A stretch of DNA of 64,000 nt from Ochrobactrum quorumnocens (GCF_002278035.1 NZ_CP022604.1:186001-250000), one strand, 5' to 3'; positions 35,881-45,391 are shown, counted from the first letter of the stretch. Notes: generated by a model not told the origin, from the letters alone. Made by a program: numbers and translations.

Positions 35881-37404
35881 ATGGCGCAGAATAAAATATT
35901 CGATAAAATATTCGACATTTTCGTAATCGGTGGCGGCATCAACGGATGCGGCATTGCAAGAGACGCCGTGGGGCGTGGCTTCTCTGTTGGTCTTGCCGAG
36001 ATGAACGATCTGGCAAGTGGCACCTCGTCGCGCGCCACCAAGCTCATTCATGGTGGTTTGCGCTATCTGGAGCATTACGAGTTCCGTCTGGTGCGCGAAG
36101 CGCTGATGGAGCGCGAAGTGCTGTGGGCCAATGCGCCGCATCTCATTCATCCGATGCGCTTTGTGCTGCCTTTTCACAAGGGCGGCGTGCGTCCGGCCTG
36201 GCTTTTGCGCCTTGGCCTGTTTCTGTACGATCATCTGGGTGGTCGCAAGAAACTGCCTGCGACGCGCACACTCGACATGCGAACCGACCCTTCTAGCGCA
36301 CCATTGAAGCCACTTTTCACCAAGGCTTTCGAATATTCGGATTGCTGGGTGGATGATGCTCGTTTCACCGCCCTGACTGCGCGTGACGCCGCCGATCGTG
36401 GAGCGATGATCCGCACACGGACCAAGGTCGTATCCGCGCGCCGTGACCATGAAGCATGGACTGTGACGCTGGAAAATATCGACACTGGCGGGCGCGAAGA
36501 GGTTCGTGCGCGTCTGCTGGTCAATGCCGCTGGCCCATGGGCCGATAAAGTATTGCAGGGCGTTGAGGGCGATCGACAACTGCACAATGTGCGTCTGGTT
36601 CAGGGTAGCCATATCGTGGTGCGCAAAAAGTTCTCCGATCCGCGTTCCTATTTCTTCCAGAACAATGACGGACGTATCATCTTTGCCATTCCCTACGAGG
36701 ACGATTTTACGCTGATCGGCACCACTGATCAGGACTATAAGGGCGACCCGGCCAAAGTTGCGATCAGTGACAGGGAAACCGATTATCTCTGCGCTTGTGC
36801 CAGTGAATATTTCAAGGAGCCAGTGCGCCTTGAGGATATTGTCTGGACCTATTCCGGTGTGCGCCCGCTTTATGATGACGGCGCAAGCAAGGCGCAGGAA
36901 GCAACCCGCGATTATGTGTTGAAAGAAGATGCCCCTCAGGATGCCGCTCCGCTGATCAACGTGTTCGGTGGCAAGCTGACCACGGCTCGCAGGCTAGCCG
37001 AGCATATGCTTGAGAAGATCGAGCATCGTTTAGGCAAAAAAGGTGCATCATGGACCCATGCAGCACCTCTGCCGGGTGGCGATTTTGAGGCAACGTCCTT
37101 TGATCGTGAGCTTGAAAAGCTGAAAGCGGCCTATCCGTTTCTTTCGTCCACTCATGCGCGTCGTTTGTTCAGGCTCTATGGAACGCGAGCACACGTACTG
37201 CTTGGCAAGGCGAGTTCGCTGGCTGATCTCGGGCGGCATTTTGGTGCCGATCTCTACGAAGCAGAAGTGCGCTATCTCGTTGAGAATGAGTGGGCGCATA
37301 CAGCACAAGACATTTTATGGCGGCGCACAAAACTTGGCCTGCGAATGAACGCGATAGAGGTTTCTGCTCTTGAGGCTTTCGTTCAACCAGTGAAAGCTGC
37401 TTAA
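35881..37404 (+). CDS. glpD: Aerobic glycerol-3-phosphate dehydrogenase
   Basis: 507 residues from the ATG at 35881. FAD-linked membrane-associated enzyme oxidising glycerol-3-phosphate to dihydroxyacetone phosphate. FAD-binding DIFVIGGGINGCGIARDAVGRGFSVGLAE (about 11-39), SSRATKLIHGGLRYLEHYEFRLVREALMER, ARLLVNAAGPWADKV, IPYEDDFTLIGTTDQDYKGD and VFGGKLTTARRLAEHML. An in-frame ATG at 35830 would add 17 residues and overlap the phased repeats, so I prefer 35881. Transcribed with or just after glpR. Confidence 0.94.
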   Translation: MAQNKIFDKIFDIFVIGGGINGCGIARDAVGRGFSVGLAEMNDLASGTSSRATKLIHGGLRYLEHYEFRLVREALMEREVLWANAPHLIHPMRFVLPFHKGGVRPAWLLRLGLFLYDHLGGRKKLPATRTLDMRTDPSSAPLKPLFTKAFEYSDCWVDDARFTALTARDAADRGAMIRTRTKVVSARRDHEAWTVTLENIDTGGREEVRARLLVNAAGPWADKVLQGVEGDRQLHNVRLVQGSHIVVRKKFSDPRSYFFQNNDGRIIFAIPYEDDFTLIGTTDQDYKGDPAKVAISDRETDYLCACASEYFKEPVRLEDIVWTYSGVRPLYDDGASKAQEATRDYVLKEDAPQDAAPLINVFGGKLTTARRLAEHMLEKIEHRLGKKGASWTHAAPLPGGDFEATSFDRELEKLKAAYPFLSSTHARRLFRLYGTRAHVLLGKASSLADLGRHFGADLYEAEVRYLVENEWAHTAQDILWRRTKLGLRMNAIEVSALEAFVQPVKAA

Positions 37405-37480
37405 TCCTTGACTTGCAACGCTTGATATAAAAAGTCATTATCTTCCGGCAGGCGGTTTCCAGCCTTTCTGGGAGGAAAAC

Positions 37481-38449
37481 ATGGGTGCACCGCAAGACAG
37501 AATTCATGCTGACCGCATCCAGTCCGCTATCGATACGGGTGGTGCGGCCCGCTCGGCTCTCGTCGCGTCATGGCGGCGATCAGCACAGTTGCATGGACTG
37601 GACCCGGCGGAGCTTGGTGCCGTCCAGACGCTTTCTGACGGCGAATTTCGCAATGTGCGTGAGCGTATGGAGCGTGTCGTCAATATAGCCCAAGCGAGCA
37701 TGGATCGCCTTTATATGGCGGTTGGCGGTGTTGGTTGCTGTGTGCTTCTCGCTGACAGTGACGGCGTGCCGGTTGAGCGACGGGGTGCTGCAGGCGATGA
37801 TGATACATTCTACGAGTGGGGTCTGTGGACCGGTGCCGTGTGGAGTGAAGCTGTCGAAGGCACCAACGGGATTGGAACCTGCATCGCCGAACAACGTGCG
37901 CTGACCATCCATCGCGATCAACATTTTCACACTCGAAACATAGGCCTTTCCTGCACGGTTGCGCCGATCCACGACCATCAGGGTCGGCTGATGGCAGCGC
38001 TTGATGTCTCATCATGCCGCAGCGATCTGACTGAGGCCTTTGTTCAACTGATTTCCGTCGCGGTTATTGATGCGGCTCGCCGGATAGAGGCTGAAAACTT
38101 CCGTCAGGCTTTTCCTCAGGCACGCATAATGCTGGCTCCAAGTGCTGATCGCACCGGCGGTGCGCTGATCGCAGTCGACAAGGATGATCTGGTGATTGGT
38201 GCGACAAGGGCTGCAAGGCTTTCTCTCGGTCTTACCGATGAAACCCTTTCGGCAGCACTTCCGGCTGCTGACATTTTGGGTTGGAATGCGGATCCGCGAG
38301 AGGATATGGCGGAGTCTGAAAGAAGCGTTATCCTGCGGGCCATTGCGCGTTCAGATGGCAATGTTTCCTCCGCTGCCAAGCTTCTTGGTATCAGCCGTGC
38401 CACGCTTCACCGTAAGTTCAATCGCCTGAAAATCATTCGTCCGAACTAG
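37481..38449 (+). CDS. GAF-domain transcriptional regulator with Fis-type HTH (AcoR-like, no AAA+ domain)
   Basis: 322 residues; GGGAGG lies 8 bases before the ATG. N-terminal SWRRSAQLHGLDP and a GAF-like sensor (about 60-210: ...WTGAVWSEAVEGTNGIGTCIAEQRALTIHRDQHFHTRNIGLSCTVAPIHDHQGRLMAALDVSS), then at about 275-320 a Fis-type HTH (VILRAIARSDGNVSSAAKLLGISRATLHRKFNRLKI). The central sigma-54 ATPase of AcoR is missing, so it should act at ordinary promoters. The downstream aldehyde and alcohol dehydrogenases are likely targets, and the effector may be an aldehyde, alcohol or acetoin (inference). Confidence 0.85.
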   Translation: MGAPQDRIHADRIQSAIDTGGAARSALVASWRRSAQLHGLDPAELGAVQTLSDGEFRNVRERMERVVNIAQASMDRLYMAVGGVGCCVLLADSDGVPVERRGAAGDDDTFYEWGLWTGAVWSEAVEGTNGIGTCIAEQRALTIHRDQHFHTRNIGLSCTVAPIHDHQGRLMAALDVSSCRSDLTEAFVQLISVAVIDAARRIEAENFRQAFPQARIMLAPSADRTGGALIAVDKDDLVIGATRAARLSLGLTDETLSAALPAADILGWNADPREDMAESERSVILRAIARSDGNVSSAAKLLGISRATLHRKFNRLKIIRPN

Positions 38450-38468
38450 AATCTTCATTCGGTTTTCC

Positions 38469-38494
38469 AATGTGTCTCATTATTGAGACACATT
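38469..38494. promoter_or_regulatory. Perfect 11-bp inverted repeat before the aldehyde dehydrogenase gene
   Basis: AATGTGTCTCA (38469-38479), 4-nt spacer TTAT, TGAGACACATT (38484-38494), 20 bp after the regulator gene and 100 bp before the dehydrogenase start. Fis-type activators bind TGTCNC-type palindromes of this size, so this is the best candidate binding site for the GAF-HTH protein. Confidence 0.6.
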
Positions 38495-38594
38495 GATCCT
38501 GCATAGTCATCGGTGTGGATGACTCCTCCCAAGAGCCGCGCCATCTTGAATTAAGAAACGCCGTAGGAGCGGCGTTGTCTTTGGGAGGAATGTC

Positions 38595-40112
38595 ATGAAC
38601 AAGGTAGAATTTCATCGCTCCGTAAAGCCGGAGTTTGCCAAACGCTATGGCAATTTCATTGGCGGCAAATGGGTTGAACCCAAGTCTGGCCGCTATTTCG
38701 AAAACACATCCCCAGTCAATGGCCAGGTTCTGTGCGAAGTTGCACGTTCTGATGCGGCCGATGTTGATGCGGCTCTTGATGCGGCACACGCAGCCAAGGA
38801 TGCATGGGGCAGAACCAGCCCTGCTGAACGTGCCGTTATCCTTAACAAGATCGCAGACCGCATCGAGGCAAATCTGCCGAAACTCGCAGCCGCTGAAACA
38901 TGGGACAACGGCAAGCCGATCCGCGAAACCACAAATGCGGATCTGCCACTTGCTATTGATCACTTCCGTTATTTTGCCGGTGCAATCCGTGCGCAGGAAG
39001 GCGGAATTTCGGAAATCGACCACGACACGGTCGCTTACCATTTCCACGAGCCGCTCGGTGTCGTCGGCCAGATTATTCCGTGGAACTTCCCAATTCTTAT
39101 GGCTGTTTGGAAGCTGGCGCCAGCACTTGCTGCCGGTAACTGCGTGGTGCTGAAGCCAGCAGAACAGACACCTGCATCCATCCTCGTGCTGATGGAGATC
39201 ATTGGTGATCTTCTGCCTGCGGGCGTGCTCAACGTAGTCAATGGTTTCGGTCTGGAAGCTGGCAAGCCACTTGCATCGAGCCCGCGCATAGCCAAGATCG
39301 CCTTTACCGGTGAAACGACGACCGGTCGTCTCATCATGCAATATGCCAGCCAGAACCTTATCCCGGTTACGCTGGAACTGGGCGGCAAGTCGCCAAACAT
39401 CTTCTTCTCCGACGTCACTGCGGAAGATGACGATTTCTTCGACAAGGCTATCGAAGGCTTTGTCATGTTCGCGCTTAATCAGGGCGAAGTCTGCACCTGT
39501 CCAAGCCGTGCGCTGATTCATGAAAAAATCTATGACAAGTTCATGGAACGCGCTTTGAAGCGTGTCGAGGCAATCGTTCAGGGTGATCCTCTTGATCCGG
39601 CAACCATGATCGGTGCGCAGGCATCTAGCGAACAGCTGGAAAAAATCCTGAGCTATATCGATATCGGCAAGCAGGAAGGTGCAGAAGTGTTGACCGGCGG
39701 TGGACGCAATGAGCTCGCCGGTGATCTGGCAGGCGGCTATTACGTCAAGCCGACCGTCTTCAAAGGCACCAACAAGATGCGGATTTTCCAGGAGGAAATC
39801 TTCGGTCCTGTTGTTTCGGTCACGACCTTTAAGGACGATGCCGAAGCGCTCGCGATTGCCAATGACACACTTTATGGTCTTGGCGCAGGTGTATGGACGC
39901 GTGACGGTACGCGCGCTTATCGCTTTGGTCGTGCCATTCAGGCAGGCCGCGTCTGGACGAATTGCTACCACGCCTATCCGGCCCATGCGGCGTTCGGTGG
40001 CTATAAGCAGTCGGGTATCGGTCGTGAAAACCACCTCAAGATGCTCGACCATTACCAGCAGACCAAAAACATGCTGGTGAGCTACAGCCCGAAGAAGCTC
40101 GGCTTCTTCTAA
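38595..40112 (+). CDS. NAD-dependent aldehyde dehydrogenase (acetaldehyde-type)
   Basis: 505 residues, usual for class-3-like ALDH. Oxidises an aldehyde to the acid. Catalytic Cys300 in GEVCTC and Glu261 in LELGGKSP; cofactor site [22 protein letters not shown] and [11 protein letters not shown]. The C-terminal [52 protein letters not shown] is typical of the AcoD/ExaC-like group for acetaldehyde or similar. A hairpin and GGGAGGA precede the ATG. The following alcohol dehydrogenase suggests an alcohol-to-acid pathway. Confidence 0.93.
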   Translation: MNKVEFHRSVKPEFAKRYGNFIGGKWVEPKSGRYFENTSPVNGQVLCEVARSDAADVDAALDAAHAAKDAWGRTSPAERAVILNKIADRIEANLPKLAAAETWDNGKPIRETTNADLPLAIDHFRYFAGAIRAQEGGISEIDHDTVAYHFHEPLGVVGQIIPWNFPILMAVWKLAPALAAGNCVVLKPAEQTPASILVLMEIIGDLLPAGVLNVVNGFGLEAGKPLASSPRIAKIAFTGETTTGRLIMQYASQNLIPVTLELGGKSPNIFFSDVTAEDDDFFDKAIEGFVMFALNQGEVCTCPSRALIHEKIYDKFMERALKRVEAIVQGDPLDPATMIGAQASSEQLEKILSYIDIGKQEGAEVLTGGGRNELAGDLAGGYYVKPTVFKGTNKMRIFQEEIFGPVVSVTTFKDDAEALAIANDTLYGLGAGVWTRDGTRAYRFGRAIQAGRVWTNCYHAYPAHAAFGGYKQSGIGRENHLKMLDHYQQTKNMLVSYSPKKLGFF

Positions 40113-40298
40113 AAAGTAAAGGCGGTTCGTGGCTTTCACGCCTCGAGCCGCCGCCTATCCTTGCAGTTTCATCGGTACAGTACGGCCTCACTTGCACTAT
40201 CGATCTGAGGCCGTTCCCCCCTGTTTCCTCCCAGGAAAGTGGCGGGTCGGTGCGGTCTATACCCTTGCCGGCCCGCCTAAAAACAGAAGGAGCTTCCA

Positions 40299-41333
40299 AT
40301 GGCAAAGACAATGAAAGCGGCCGTGGTCCGCGAATTCGGTAAACCACTGACAATTGACGAAGTCCCGATTCCCCAGCCGGGAGATGGCCAGATTCAGGTG
40401 GCAATTCAGGCGTCTGGCGTCTGTCATACCGATCTTCATGCCGCTGAGGGCGATTGGCCCGTAAAGCCTAACCCTCCATTTATCCCCGGTCACGAAGGCG
40501 TTGGTTTTGTCTCGGCTGTCGGTAAAGGCGTCAAGCATGTCAAGGAAGGTGACCGCGTCGGCATTCCTTGGCTCTATACGGCCTGCGGCCATTGCGTGCA
40601 TTGCCTGGGTGGCTGGGAAACGCTTTGCGAAGAGCAGCAGAATACCGGCTATTCCGTCAATGGCGGCTTCGCTGATTATGTCGTTGCTGATCCCAATTTC
40701 GTTGGACACCTGCCCAAGAACATCGAGTTCAACGAGATCGCGCCTATCCTTTGCGCAGGCGTAACAGTCTATAAAGGCCTCAAGGTCACGGACACCAAGC
40801 CCGGTGATTGGGTGGTGATTTCCGGCATTGGCGGTCTTGGCCATATGGCAGTGCAATATGCCAAAGCGATGGGGCTGAATGTTGCTGCCGTCGATATCGA
40901 CGACAAGAAGCTGGATCTCGCCCGCAGGCTTGGTGCGACTGTGACGGTCAATGCCAAGACGCACAATGATCCGGCAGCCTATATCAAGAAAGAAACCGAT
41001 GGCGGCGCACAGGGCGTGCTTGTCACAGCCGTTTCGCCGAAGGCTTTTGAACAGGCAATCGGCATGGCTGCGCGTGGCGGCACAATTGCGCTCAACGGAC
41101 TGCCAGCTGGTGAATTCCCACTGTCGATTTTCAACATGGTGTTGAACGGTGTTACCGTGCGCGGCTCTATCGTCGGCACGCGCCTTGATCTGCAGGAATC
41201 GCTTGATTTTGCCGCCGATGGCAAGGTTAAGGCGACCATCCGCACCGACAAGATCGACAATATTAATGCGATTTTTGATGAAATGCGCGCGGGCCAGATT
41301 GAAGGCCGGGTTGTAATGGACCTGACGCAGTAA
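40299..41333 (+). CDS. adhP: Zinc-dependent alcohol dehydrogenase
   Basis: 344 residues. Interconverts alcohols and aldehydes with NAD. Catalytic zinc ligands in [21 protein letters not shown], and a second Cys in [10 protein letters not shown]; structural zinc Cys cluster in [18 protein letters not shown]-binding [17 protein letters not shown] followed by VDIDDKKL (Asp prefers NAD). Matches the AdhP/ethanol-preferring branch by length and motifs. GAAGGAG lies about 8 bases before the ATG. The 186-bp gap after the ALDH gene contains a Gly/Cys-rich hairpin (40121-40153) but no gene. Confidence 0.92.
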   Translation: MAKTMKAAVVREFGKPLTIDEVPIPQPGDGQIQVAIQASGVCHTDLHAAEGDWPVKPNPPFIPGHEGVGFVSAVGKGVKHVKEGDRVGIPWLYTACGHCVHCLGGWETLCEEQQNTGYSVNGGFADYVVADPNFVGHLPKNIEFNEIAPILCAGVTVYKGLKVTDTKPGDWVVISGIGGLGHMAVQYAKAMGLNVAAVDIDDKKLDLARRLGATVTVNAKTHNDPAAYIKKETDGGAQGVLVTAVSPKAFEQAIGMAARGGTIALNGLPAGEFPLSIFNMVLNGVTVRGSIVGTRLDLQESLDFAADGKVKATIRTDKIDNINAIFDEMRAGQIEGRVVMDLTQ

Positions 41334-41352
41334 TCAGGGCATATTTGTAAAT

Positions 41353-41380
41353 AAAGCCGCCGTAGTAATGCGGCGGCTTT
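41353..41380 (+). terminator. Hairpin between adhP and the DUF779 gene
   Basis: AAAGCCGCCG / CGGCGGCTTT with an 8-nt loop, 19 bp after adhP; only a short TTT follows, so partial termination is likely and the next gene may be expressed at a lower level. Confidence 0.6.
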
Positions 41381-41399
41381 CTTCATGGGAGGAGGAAGC

Positions 41400-41747
41400 A
41401 TGGCGCAAGTTGCACAAAATCAGCAGGTTACTGCGACCGAGGCGGCGCTCGAGCTGATAAATGAATTGCAGGCAGAATACGGGCCGATCATGTTTCATCA
41501 GTCGGGCGGTTGCTGTGATGGCTCCTCGCCGATGTGCTATCCGCAAGGCGATTTACTGTTGTCTGATGCAGATGTGAAGCTTGGCGAGATCGGTGGTGCA
41601 CCATTTTACATCAGCGGCTCGCAATACGAAGCCTGGAAGCATACCGAACTCATCATTGATGTCGTGCCGGGGCGAGGTGGTATGTTCTCGCTCGACAATG
41701 GCCGTGAAAAGCGTTTTCTCACCCGCTCCAAGATATGCACGATTTGA
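41400..41747 (+). CDS. DUF779 domain-containing protein
   Basis: 115 residues from the ATG at 41400 with GGAGGAAG 3-9 bases upstream. Recognised from the conserved EYGPIMFHQSGGCCDGSSPMCYPQGDL and VDVVPGRGGMFSLDNGREKRFLTRS-like regions. DUF779 genes sit beside aldehyde dehydrogenases in many bacteria; the Gly-Cys-Cys-Asp motif may bind metal or be redox-active, though no function is proved. Here it completes the GAF-HTH, ALDH, ADH, DUF779 set. Confidence 0.85.
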   Translation: MAQVAQNQQVTATEAALELINELQAEYGPIMFHQSGGCCDGSSPMCYPQGDLLLSDADVKLGEIGGAPFYISGSQYEAWKHTELIIDVVPGRGGMFSLDNGREKRFLTRSKICTI

Positions 41748-41826
41748 AACATGTCTCCCAAAAGTGGGCAACGGTTTTGGGGATAAAGACATGCGTAAAA
41801 ACAATAGTTAAAGCGCATAGCGCTTT
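41747..41826 (+). repeat. Mosaic element after the DUF779 gene
   Basis: About 80 bp, arms ACATGTCTCC / AAGACATG, core CCAAAAGTGGGCAACGG then TTTTGGGG, and a second small palindrome AAAGCGCATAGCGCTTT. Confidence 0.8.
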
Positions 41827-41898
41827 AGCGCTTTGCGTTGATAGGCAAAGCAGCTACTTAAACTATTGGGAATACCGGGGAGAGAGTACATATCGGCC

Positions 41899-42921
41899 AT
41901 GGCCGCATCCAATAAAAGAGCGACAATCCATGATGTGGCGCGTCTCGCTGGCGTGTCTATCAAGACAGTATCAAGGGTTTACAATGATGAACCCAATGTG
42001 CGCGACACGATCCGTGAGCGTGTGAGAGAAGCGGGTGCCGAGCTGCGCTATCGCCCGAATGCGGCAGCGCGCAATCTGGTTGAAAGACGCTCGCATCTCA
42101 TTGGGCTTTTCTTTGAAAATCCAAGCCACAGTTATGTCACAGAATTGCAAAACGGCGCGCTGGATCGTCTGCGTGGCACCCGCTACCGGCTGCTGATATT
42201 TCCGGTCGAAAATCGTGCTGATATTCGCGGTTCGTTGATTGAAACGGCGCATGCTTCCGGGCTTGATGGCATAATCGTCACGCCACCCATGTCTGATGAT
42301 CCAGAGATTTTGCAGGAATTGATTGCTTCCGCCATGCCATTTTCACGGGTGGCGGGTGATTTTAATGTACATCCGACTGACAGCGTGGCAATCGATGACG
42401 CCGCCGCCACCTTTGACCTGATGGATTATCTTCTCAAGCAAGGCCATACGAGGATTGCTATCATTATTGGTGATCTGACGCATCGTTCTGCGCAGTTGCG
42501 CCTTGAGGGCTATCGCCGGATGCTTGATGAGGCAGGCATCGAGCACAATCCCGATTATGAAGTTGGCGGTGGGTTCAGTTTTGACAGCGGGTTGACGGCT
42601 GGCAGAAAACTGATGGAGCTGCAAAAAAGGCCAACGGCTATTTTCGCTTCCAATGATGATATGGCGGCAGCCGTTCTGCAGATTGCCTATGATTATAAGC
42701 TGGACGTGCCCGGTGATCTGACCATTGTGGGCTTCGATGACAGCGCTATCGCAAGCATGGTTTCGCCACAGATTACCACCATTCGTCAGCCCATACGCGA
42801 GATGACCCGTGATGCCGTGGATATGCTTTTACAGCAGATCGAAAGCGGCGACGCATCGCCATCGCGCCATGTCGAATATAAGCTGATCATCCGTCAGTCT
42901 TCCGGCAAAGCGGCGGAGTAA
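41899..42921 (+). CDS. LacI family transcriptional regulator
   Basis: 340 residues from the ATG at 41899. N-terminal HTH ATIHDVARLAGVSIKTVSRVYNDEPNVRDTIRERVREAGAELRYRPNAAARNL is a textbook LacI domain; the periplasmic-binding-like effector domain follows (IGLFFENPSHSYVTELQNGAL, ...GFDDSAIASMVSPQITTIRQP). The effector cannot be read from sequence. No sugar-transport genes are adjacent, so its target lies elsewhere or is the gene itself. An upstream TTG at 41866 is possible but has no ribosome site. Its TAA stop begins a mosaic element. Confidence 0.88.
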   Translation: MAASNKRATIHDVARLAGVSIKTVSRVYNDEPNVRDTIRERVREAGAELRYRPNAAARNLVERRSHLIGLFFENPSHSYVTELQNGALDRLRGTRYRLLIFPVENRADIRGSLIETAHASGLDGIIVTPPMSDDPEILQELIASAMPFSRVAGDFNVHPTDSVAIDDAAATFDLMDYLLKQGHTRIAIIIGDLTHRSAQLRLEGYRRMLDEAGIEHNPDYEVGGGFSFDSGLTAGRKLMELQKRPTAIFASNDDMAAAVLQIAYDYKLDVPGDLTIVGFDDSAIASMVSPQITTIRQPIREMTRDAVDMLLQQIESGDASPSRHVEYKLIIRQSSGKAAE

Positions 42922-42985
42922 AGCATGTCTCCCAAAAGTGGGAACCGGCTTTTGTGTCGAGACATGCGGAAAAACAAAAGATTAA
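42919..42985 (+). repeat. Mosaic element after the LacI gene
   Basis: Starts at the TAA stop (TAAAGCATGTCTCC), core CCAAAAGTGGGAACCGG then CTTTTG, arms GTCTC/GAGAC. Only one palindrome, followed by the LacI terminator. Confidence 0.8.
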
Positions 42986-42988
42986 AGC

Positions 42989-43009
42989 GGGGCCGGTAAT
43001 CCCGGCCCC
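42989..43009 (+). terminator. Terminator of the LacI gene
   Basis: GGGGCCGG / CCGGCCCC with a 5-nt loop and TTTCGTTTTTA after it. Confidence 0.85.
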
Positions 43010-43017
43010 TTTCGTTT

Positions 43018-44826
43018 TTAAGATGGAAGAACATCTTCCAGTCCCTTGGTCAGTTCCAGAGCTTGTCGTTCAAACATGCGGCGATAAATGCCACCCGGCT
43101 TACGGATAAGTGCATCGTGATCGCCTTCTTCGAGGATCTCGCCTTTGTCGAAGACCAGCAACCGATCAAGCGCACGAACCGTCGAAAGCCGGTGTGCAAT
43201 GACAAGCGTCGTACGACCGATCATCAGCCGCTCCATGGCCTGCTGGATCAGCAACTCCGATTCTGAGTCAAGGCTCGACGTTGCCTCATCCAGAATAAGG
43301 ATCGGTGCATCTGCCAGAAACGCACGGGCAATTGCCACACGCTGACGTTCGCCACCAGAAAGCTTCACGCCACGCTCGCCAACAAGCGTCGCATAGCCCT
43401 TTGGTAGACGCATGATGAAATCATGCGCACTGGCAAGCATTGCTGCGTGCTCGATCTCGGCCTGTGTTGCGCCGGGACGGGCATAAGCAATGTTTTCGGC
43501 CAGCGTCCGGTGAAACAGAATTGGCTCCTGTTGCACGATGGCAATCTGTGAACGCAGCGAAGCCTGTGTGACTTCCGCAATGTTCTGACCATCAATCTTA
43601 ATGGCACCGCCACTGACATCGTAAAGACGCTGGATGAGCTTGACGAATGTCGTCTTGCCCGAACCCGAATGACCGACCAGCCCCACACGCTCACCAGCAT
43701 CAATCTTGACCGAGAAGTCGCGATAAAGCGCTGCTGCGTGGTTGCCGTAATGGAAGGTGACGTTATCGAATGTGATCTCGCCATTTCCAATCTTGATTGC
43801 AGACGCACCCGGCCTGTCGGCAATGCCATAAGGCTCGGCTTCAATCTGAACCAGTTCTTCCATGTCATTGACCGAACGCTGCAGGTTGCGGATATGCATA
43901 CCAACGTCGCGCAGATAGCCCTGCAACATGAAGAAAGCGGTCAGAACGAAGGTGATGTCACCCGCCGTTGCTTTACCCTGGCTCCACAGGTAAAGCGCAA
44001 AGGCAATGACCACACCGCGCATAATCAGCAGATTTGCACCCTGAATGAAGCCGTTCAGTGTGCCAATCAGCCAGGTGCGGCGTGTCCGGCCGCGCCACTT
44101 GGTGACAACCTTTGCAAGACGCGCATCTTCACGACTTTCAGCACCGAAAGCCTTAACGACTGCATTGCACGAAATGGCATCGGCCAAAGCGCCGCCCATG
44201 CGTGTGTCCCAGCTGTTAGCGAGCGTTGCTGCAGGTGCAACAAAGCCCAGCGAAATCACGATCGTGCACACGATGAAAAGCACCGAGCCGATAGCAACCA
44301 GCAAGCCCATCATCGGCCAGTACCACGAAAGCAAAGCAACCGAACCGAGCAACATCAGTATTGACGGCAGCAGTGCGACGATCAGCGTGTCGTTGAGCAG
44401 GTCAAGCGCCCACATGGCGCGCGAAACCTTGCGCACCGTTGATCCCGCAAAAGCATTGGCGTGCCAATCGGTTGAAAACCGTTGCAGCCTGCGGAACGAG
44501 CTTGCTGCCATGTCACTCATGATCTTCAGTGTGAAGTCTGTGATGACATAGAAGGTCAGCTGGCGTGTTATGAGCGCTACTGCGCCCAGCACAAGCAGGA
44601 CGATCAGGGCCTCGATTGCGGCGTTCCATGCATTGTCGCCGCTAAGCGAAAGCGCATCGACCAGTCGCCCTGAATAGAGCGGAGTCAAAACATCTGCGGC
44701 TGTTGCAAGCAGCATGCCGATAATCATCAGCGACAGCCGCACGGGCTGACTTCGCCAGTGGCTGAAAGTGTAGCCAAGGACATTGCGGAACGCAGGTCCC
44801 CGGAAATCTATACGAAACCGAGTCAT
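43018..44826 (-). CDS. ABC transporter, fused permease and ATP-binding exporter
   Basis: 602 residues from the ATG at 44826. N-terminal six-helix exporter domain (about 20-330) and C-terminal ATPase: Walker A GHSGSGKTTFVKL, Q-loop, signature LSGGERQRVAIARAFL, Walker B ILILDEATSSLDSES, switch His in VIAHRLSTVRAL. Works as a homodimer (or heterodimer; no second half-transporter is nearby) exporting a lipid, drug or peptide. The start lacks a strong ribosome site. A 19-codon leader ORF and an intrinsic terminator lie upstream, suggesting attenuation. Convergent with the LacI gene. Confidence 0.9.
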   Translation of the reverse strand: MTRFRIDFRGPAFRNVLGYTFSHWRSQPVRLSLMIIGMLLATAADVLTPLYSGRLVDALSLSGDNAWNAAIEALIVLLVLGAVALITRQLTFYVITDFTLKIMSDMAASSFRRLQRFSTDWHANAFAGSTVRKVSRAMWALDLLNDTLIVALLPSILMLLGSVALLSWYWPMMGLLVAIGSVLFIVCTIVISLGFVAPAATLANSWDTRMGGALADAISCNAVVKAFGAESREDARLAKVVTKWRGRTRRTWLIGTLNGFIQGANLLIMRGVVIAFALYLWSQGKATAGDITFVLTAFFMLQGYLRDVGMHIRNLQRSVNDMEELVQIEAEPYGIADRPGASAIKIGNGEITFDNVTFHYGNHAAALYRDFSVKIDAGERVGLVGHSGSGKTTFVKLIQRLYDVSGGAIKIDGQNIAEVTQASLRSQIAIVQQEPILFHRTLAENIAYARPGATQAEIEHAAMLASAHDFIMRLPKGYATLVGERGVKLSGGERQRVAIARAFLADAPILILDEATSSLDSESELLIQQAMERLMIGRTTLVIAHRLSTVRALDRLLVFDKGEILEEGDHDALIRKPGGIYRRMFERQALELTKGLEDVLPS

Positions 44827-44870
44827 ATGAATAATACCAGCCCGCAAAACGGCGGATTCTGGTTCCTTTA

Positions 44871-44920
44871 AAAGCATTTCCAGCAAAAGTGCGAAGCGGT
44901 TTTGCGTCGGACAAAGCGTG
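44871..44920. repeat. Mosaic palindrome upstream of the exporter gene
   Basis: AAAGCATTTCC with core GCAAAAGTGCGAAGCGG then TTTTGC, lying between the terminator and the exporter start. Confidence 0.75.
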
Positions 44921-44937
44921 AAACGAAGATAAAACAA

Positions 44938-44954
44938 GCAGCCGGAAGGGCTGC
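44938..44954 (-). terminator. Intrinsic terminator between leader ORF and exporter gene
   Basis: On the minus strand GCAGCC-CTTCC-GGCTGC followed by TTGTTTTATC, 79 bases after the leader ORF and 112 before the exporter start. Position suggests an attenuator rather than an end of operon, because no other gene precedes it on this strand. Confidence 0.55.
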
Positions 44955-45032
44955 GGCAAATTGGGAAGTTTTTAGGAATGTGCCCTTTTAGGGAGGGCGG
45001 TCAGGCCTTAGCCTGCAGCACGGGCCAAAGAC

Positions 45033-45092
45033 TTAAAGCTTGGAAGCGCCCGCGTTAACACCGGGCACCGACGGAAATGGATAGACACGCAT
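45033..45092 (-). CDS. Putative 19-residue leader peptide of the ABC exporter
   Basis: ATG at 45092, TAA at 45033-45035. It reads MRVYPFPSVPGVNAGASKL, with AGAGG 6 bases before the ATG. It is the only translated-looking feature between thiX and the exporter. Proline-rich start (YPFPSVPG) could make translation sensitive to ribosome stalling. A second ATG five bases upstream in another frame has poor spacing. Downstream GCTGC (minus strand; 45015-45019 on plus) could pair with the GCAGC arm of the terminator. A functional role is an inference; chance occurrence of an ORF this short is not excluded. Confidence 0.4.
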   Translation of the reverse strand: MRVYPFPSVPGVNAGASKL

Positions 45093-45212
45093 CTCATACC
45101 TCTTGCCAGTGTTTCAGATGTCTGCACAATAAATGAGCAAATGTTTTTGCCAAGTGGCAAAATGCGGAATTTTGCTTTCAACCTATTGAGTGTGGCAAAA
45201 ATGTCAGACCAG

Positions 45213-45312
45213 AATGTCTCCCAAAAGTTGGAACGGTTTTGAGGCTAAGACATGCGTAGAGCAAAGACTTACAGCGGTTCCAGTTAATATTGAATCATTG
45301 AAGCTGCTGTAA
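45213..45312. repeat. Complete mosaic element
   Basis: About 100 bp, AATGTCTCC/AAGACATG arms with core CCAAAAGTTGGAACGG then TTTTGAGG; second palindrome AGCGGTTCCAG... ending CTGTAA. Confidence 0.8.
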
Positions 45313-45324
45313 CTATTTGTTTTT

Positions 45325-45379
45325 ACGCATTTCCAAACGCAAAAGCGGGAACCGCTTTTGCGTTTGGAAATGCTTTAAA
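45325..45379. repeat. Mosaic palindrome at the 3' end of thiX
   Basis: Near-perfect hairpin: GCATTTCCAAACGCAAAAGC with GCTTTTGCGTTTGGAAATGC (20-bp arms) around GGGAACC. The most symmetric copy in the window; it lies 13 bp past the thiX stop. Confidence 0.85.
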
Positions 45380-45391
45380 GCACATCGCGCT

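Noticed and set aside
38495..38594. Sigma-54 promoter before the aldehyde dehydrogenase
   Set aside because: No TGGCAC-N5-TTGC motif in the gap, and the regulator lacks the AAA+ domain.
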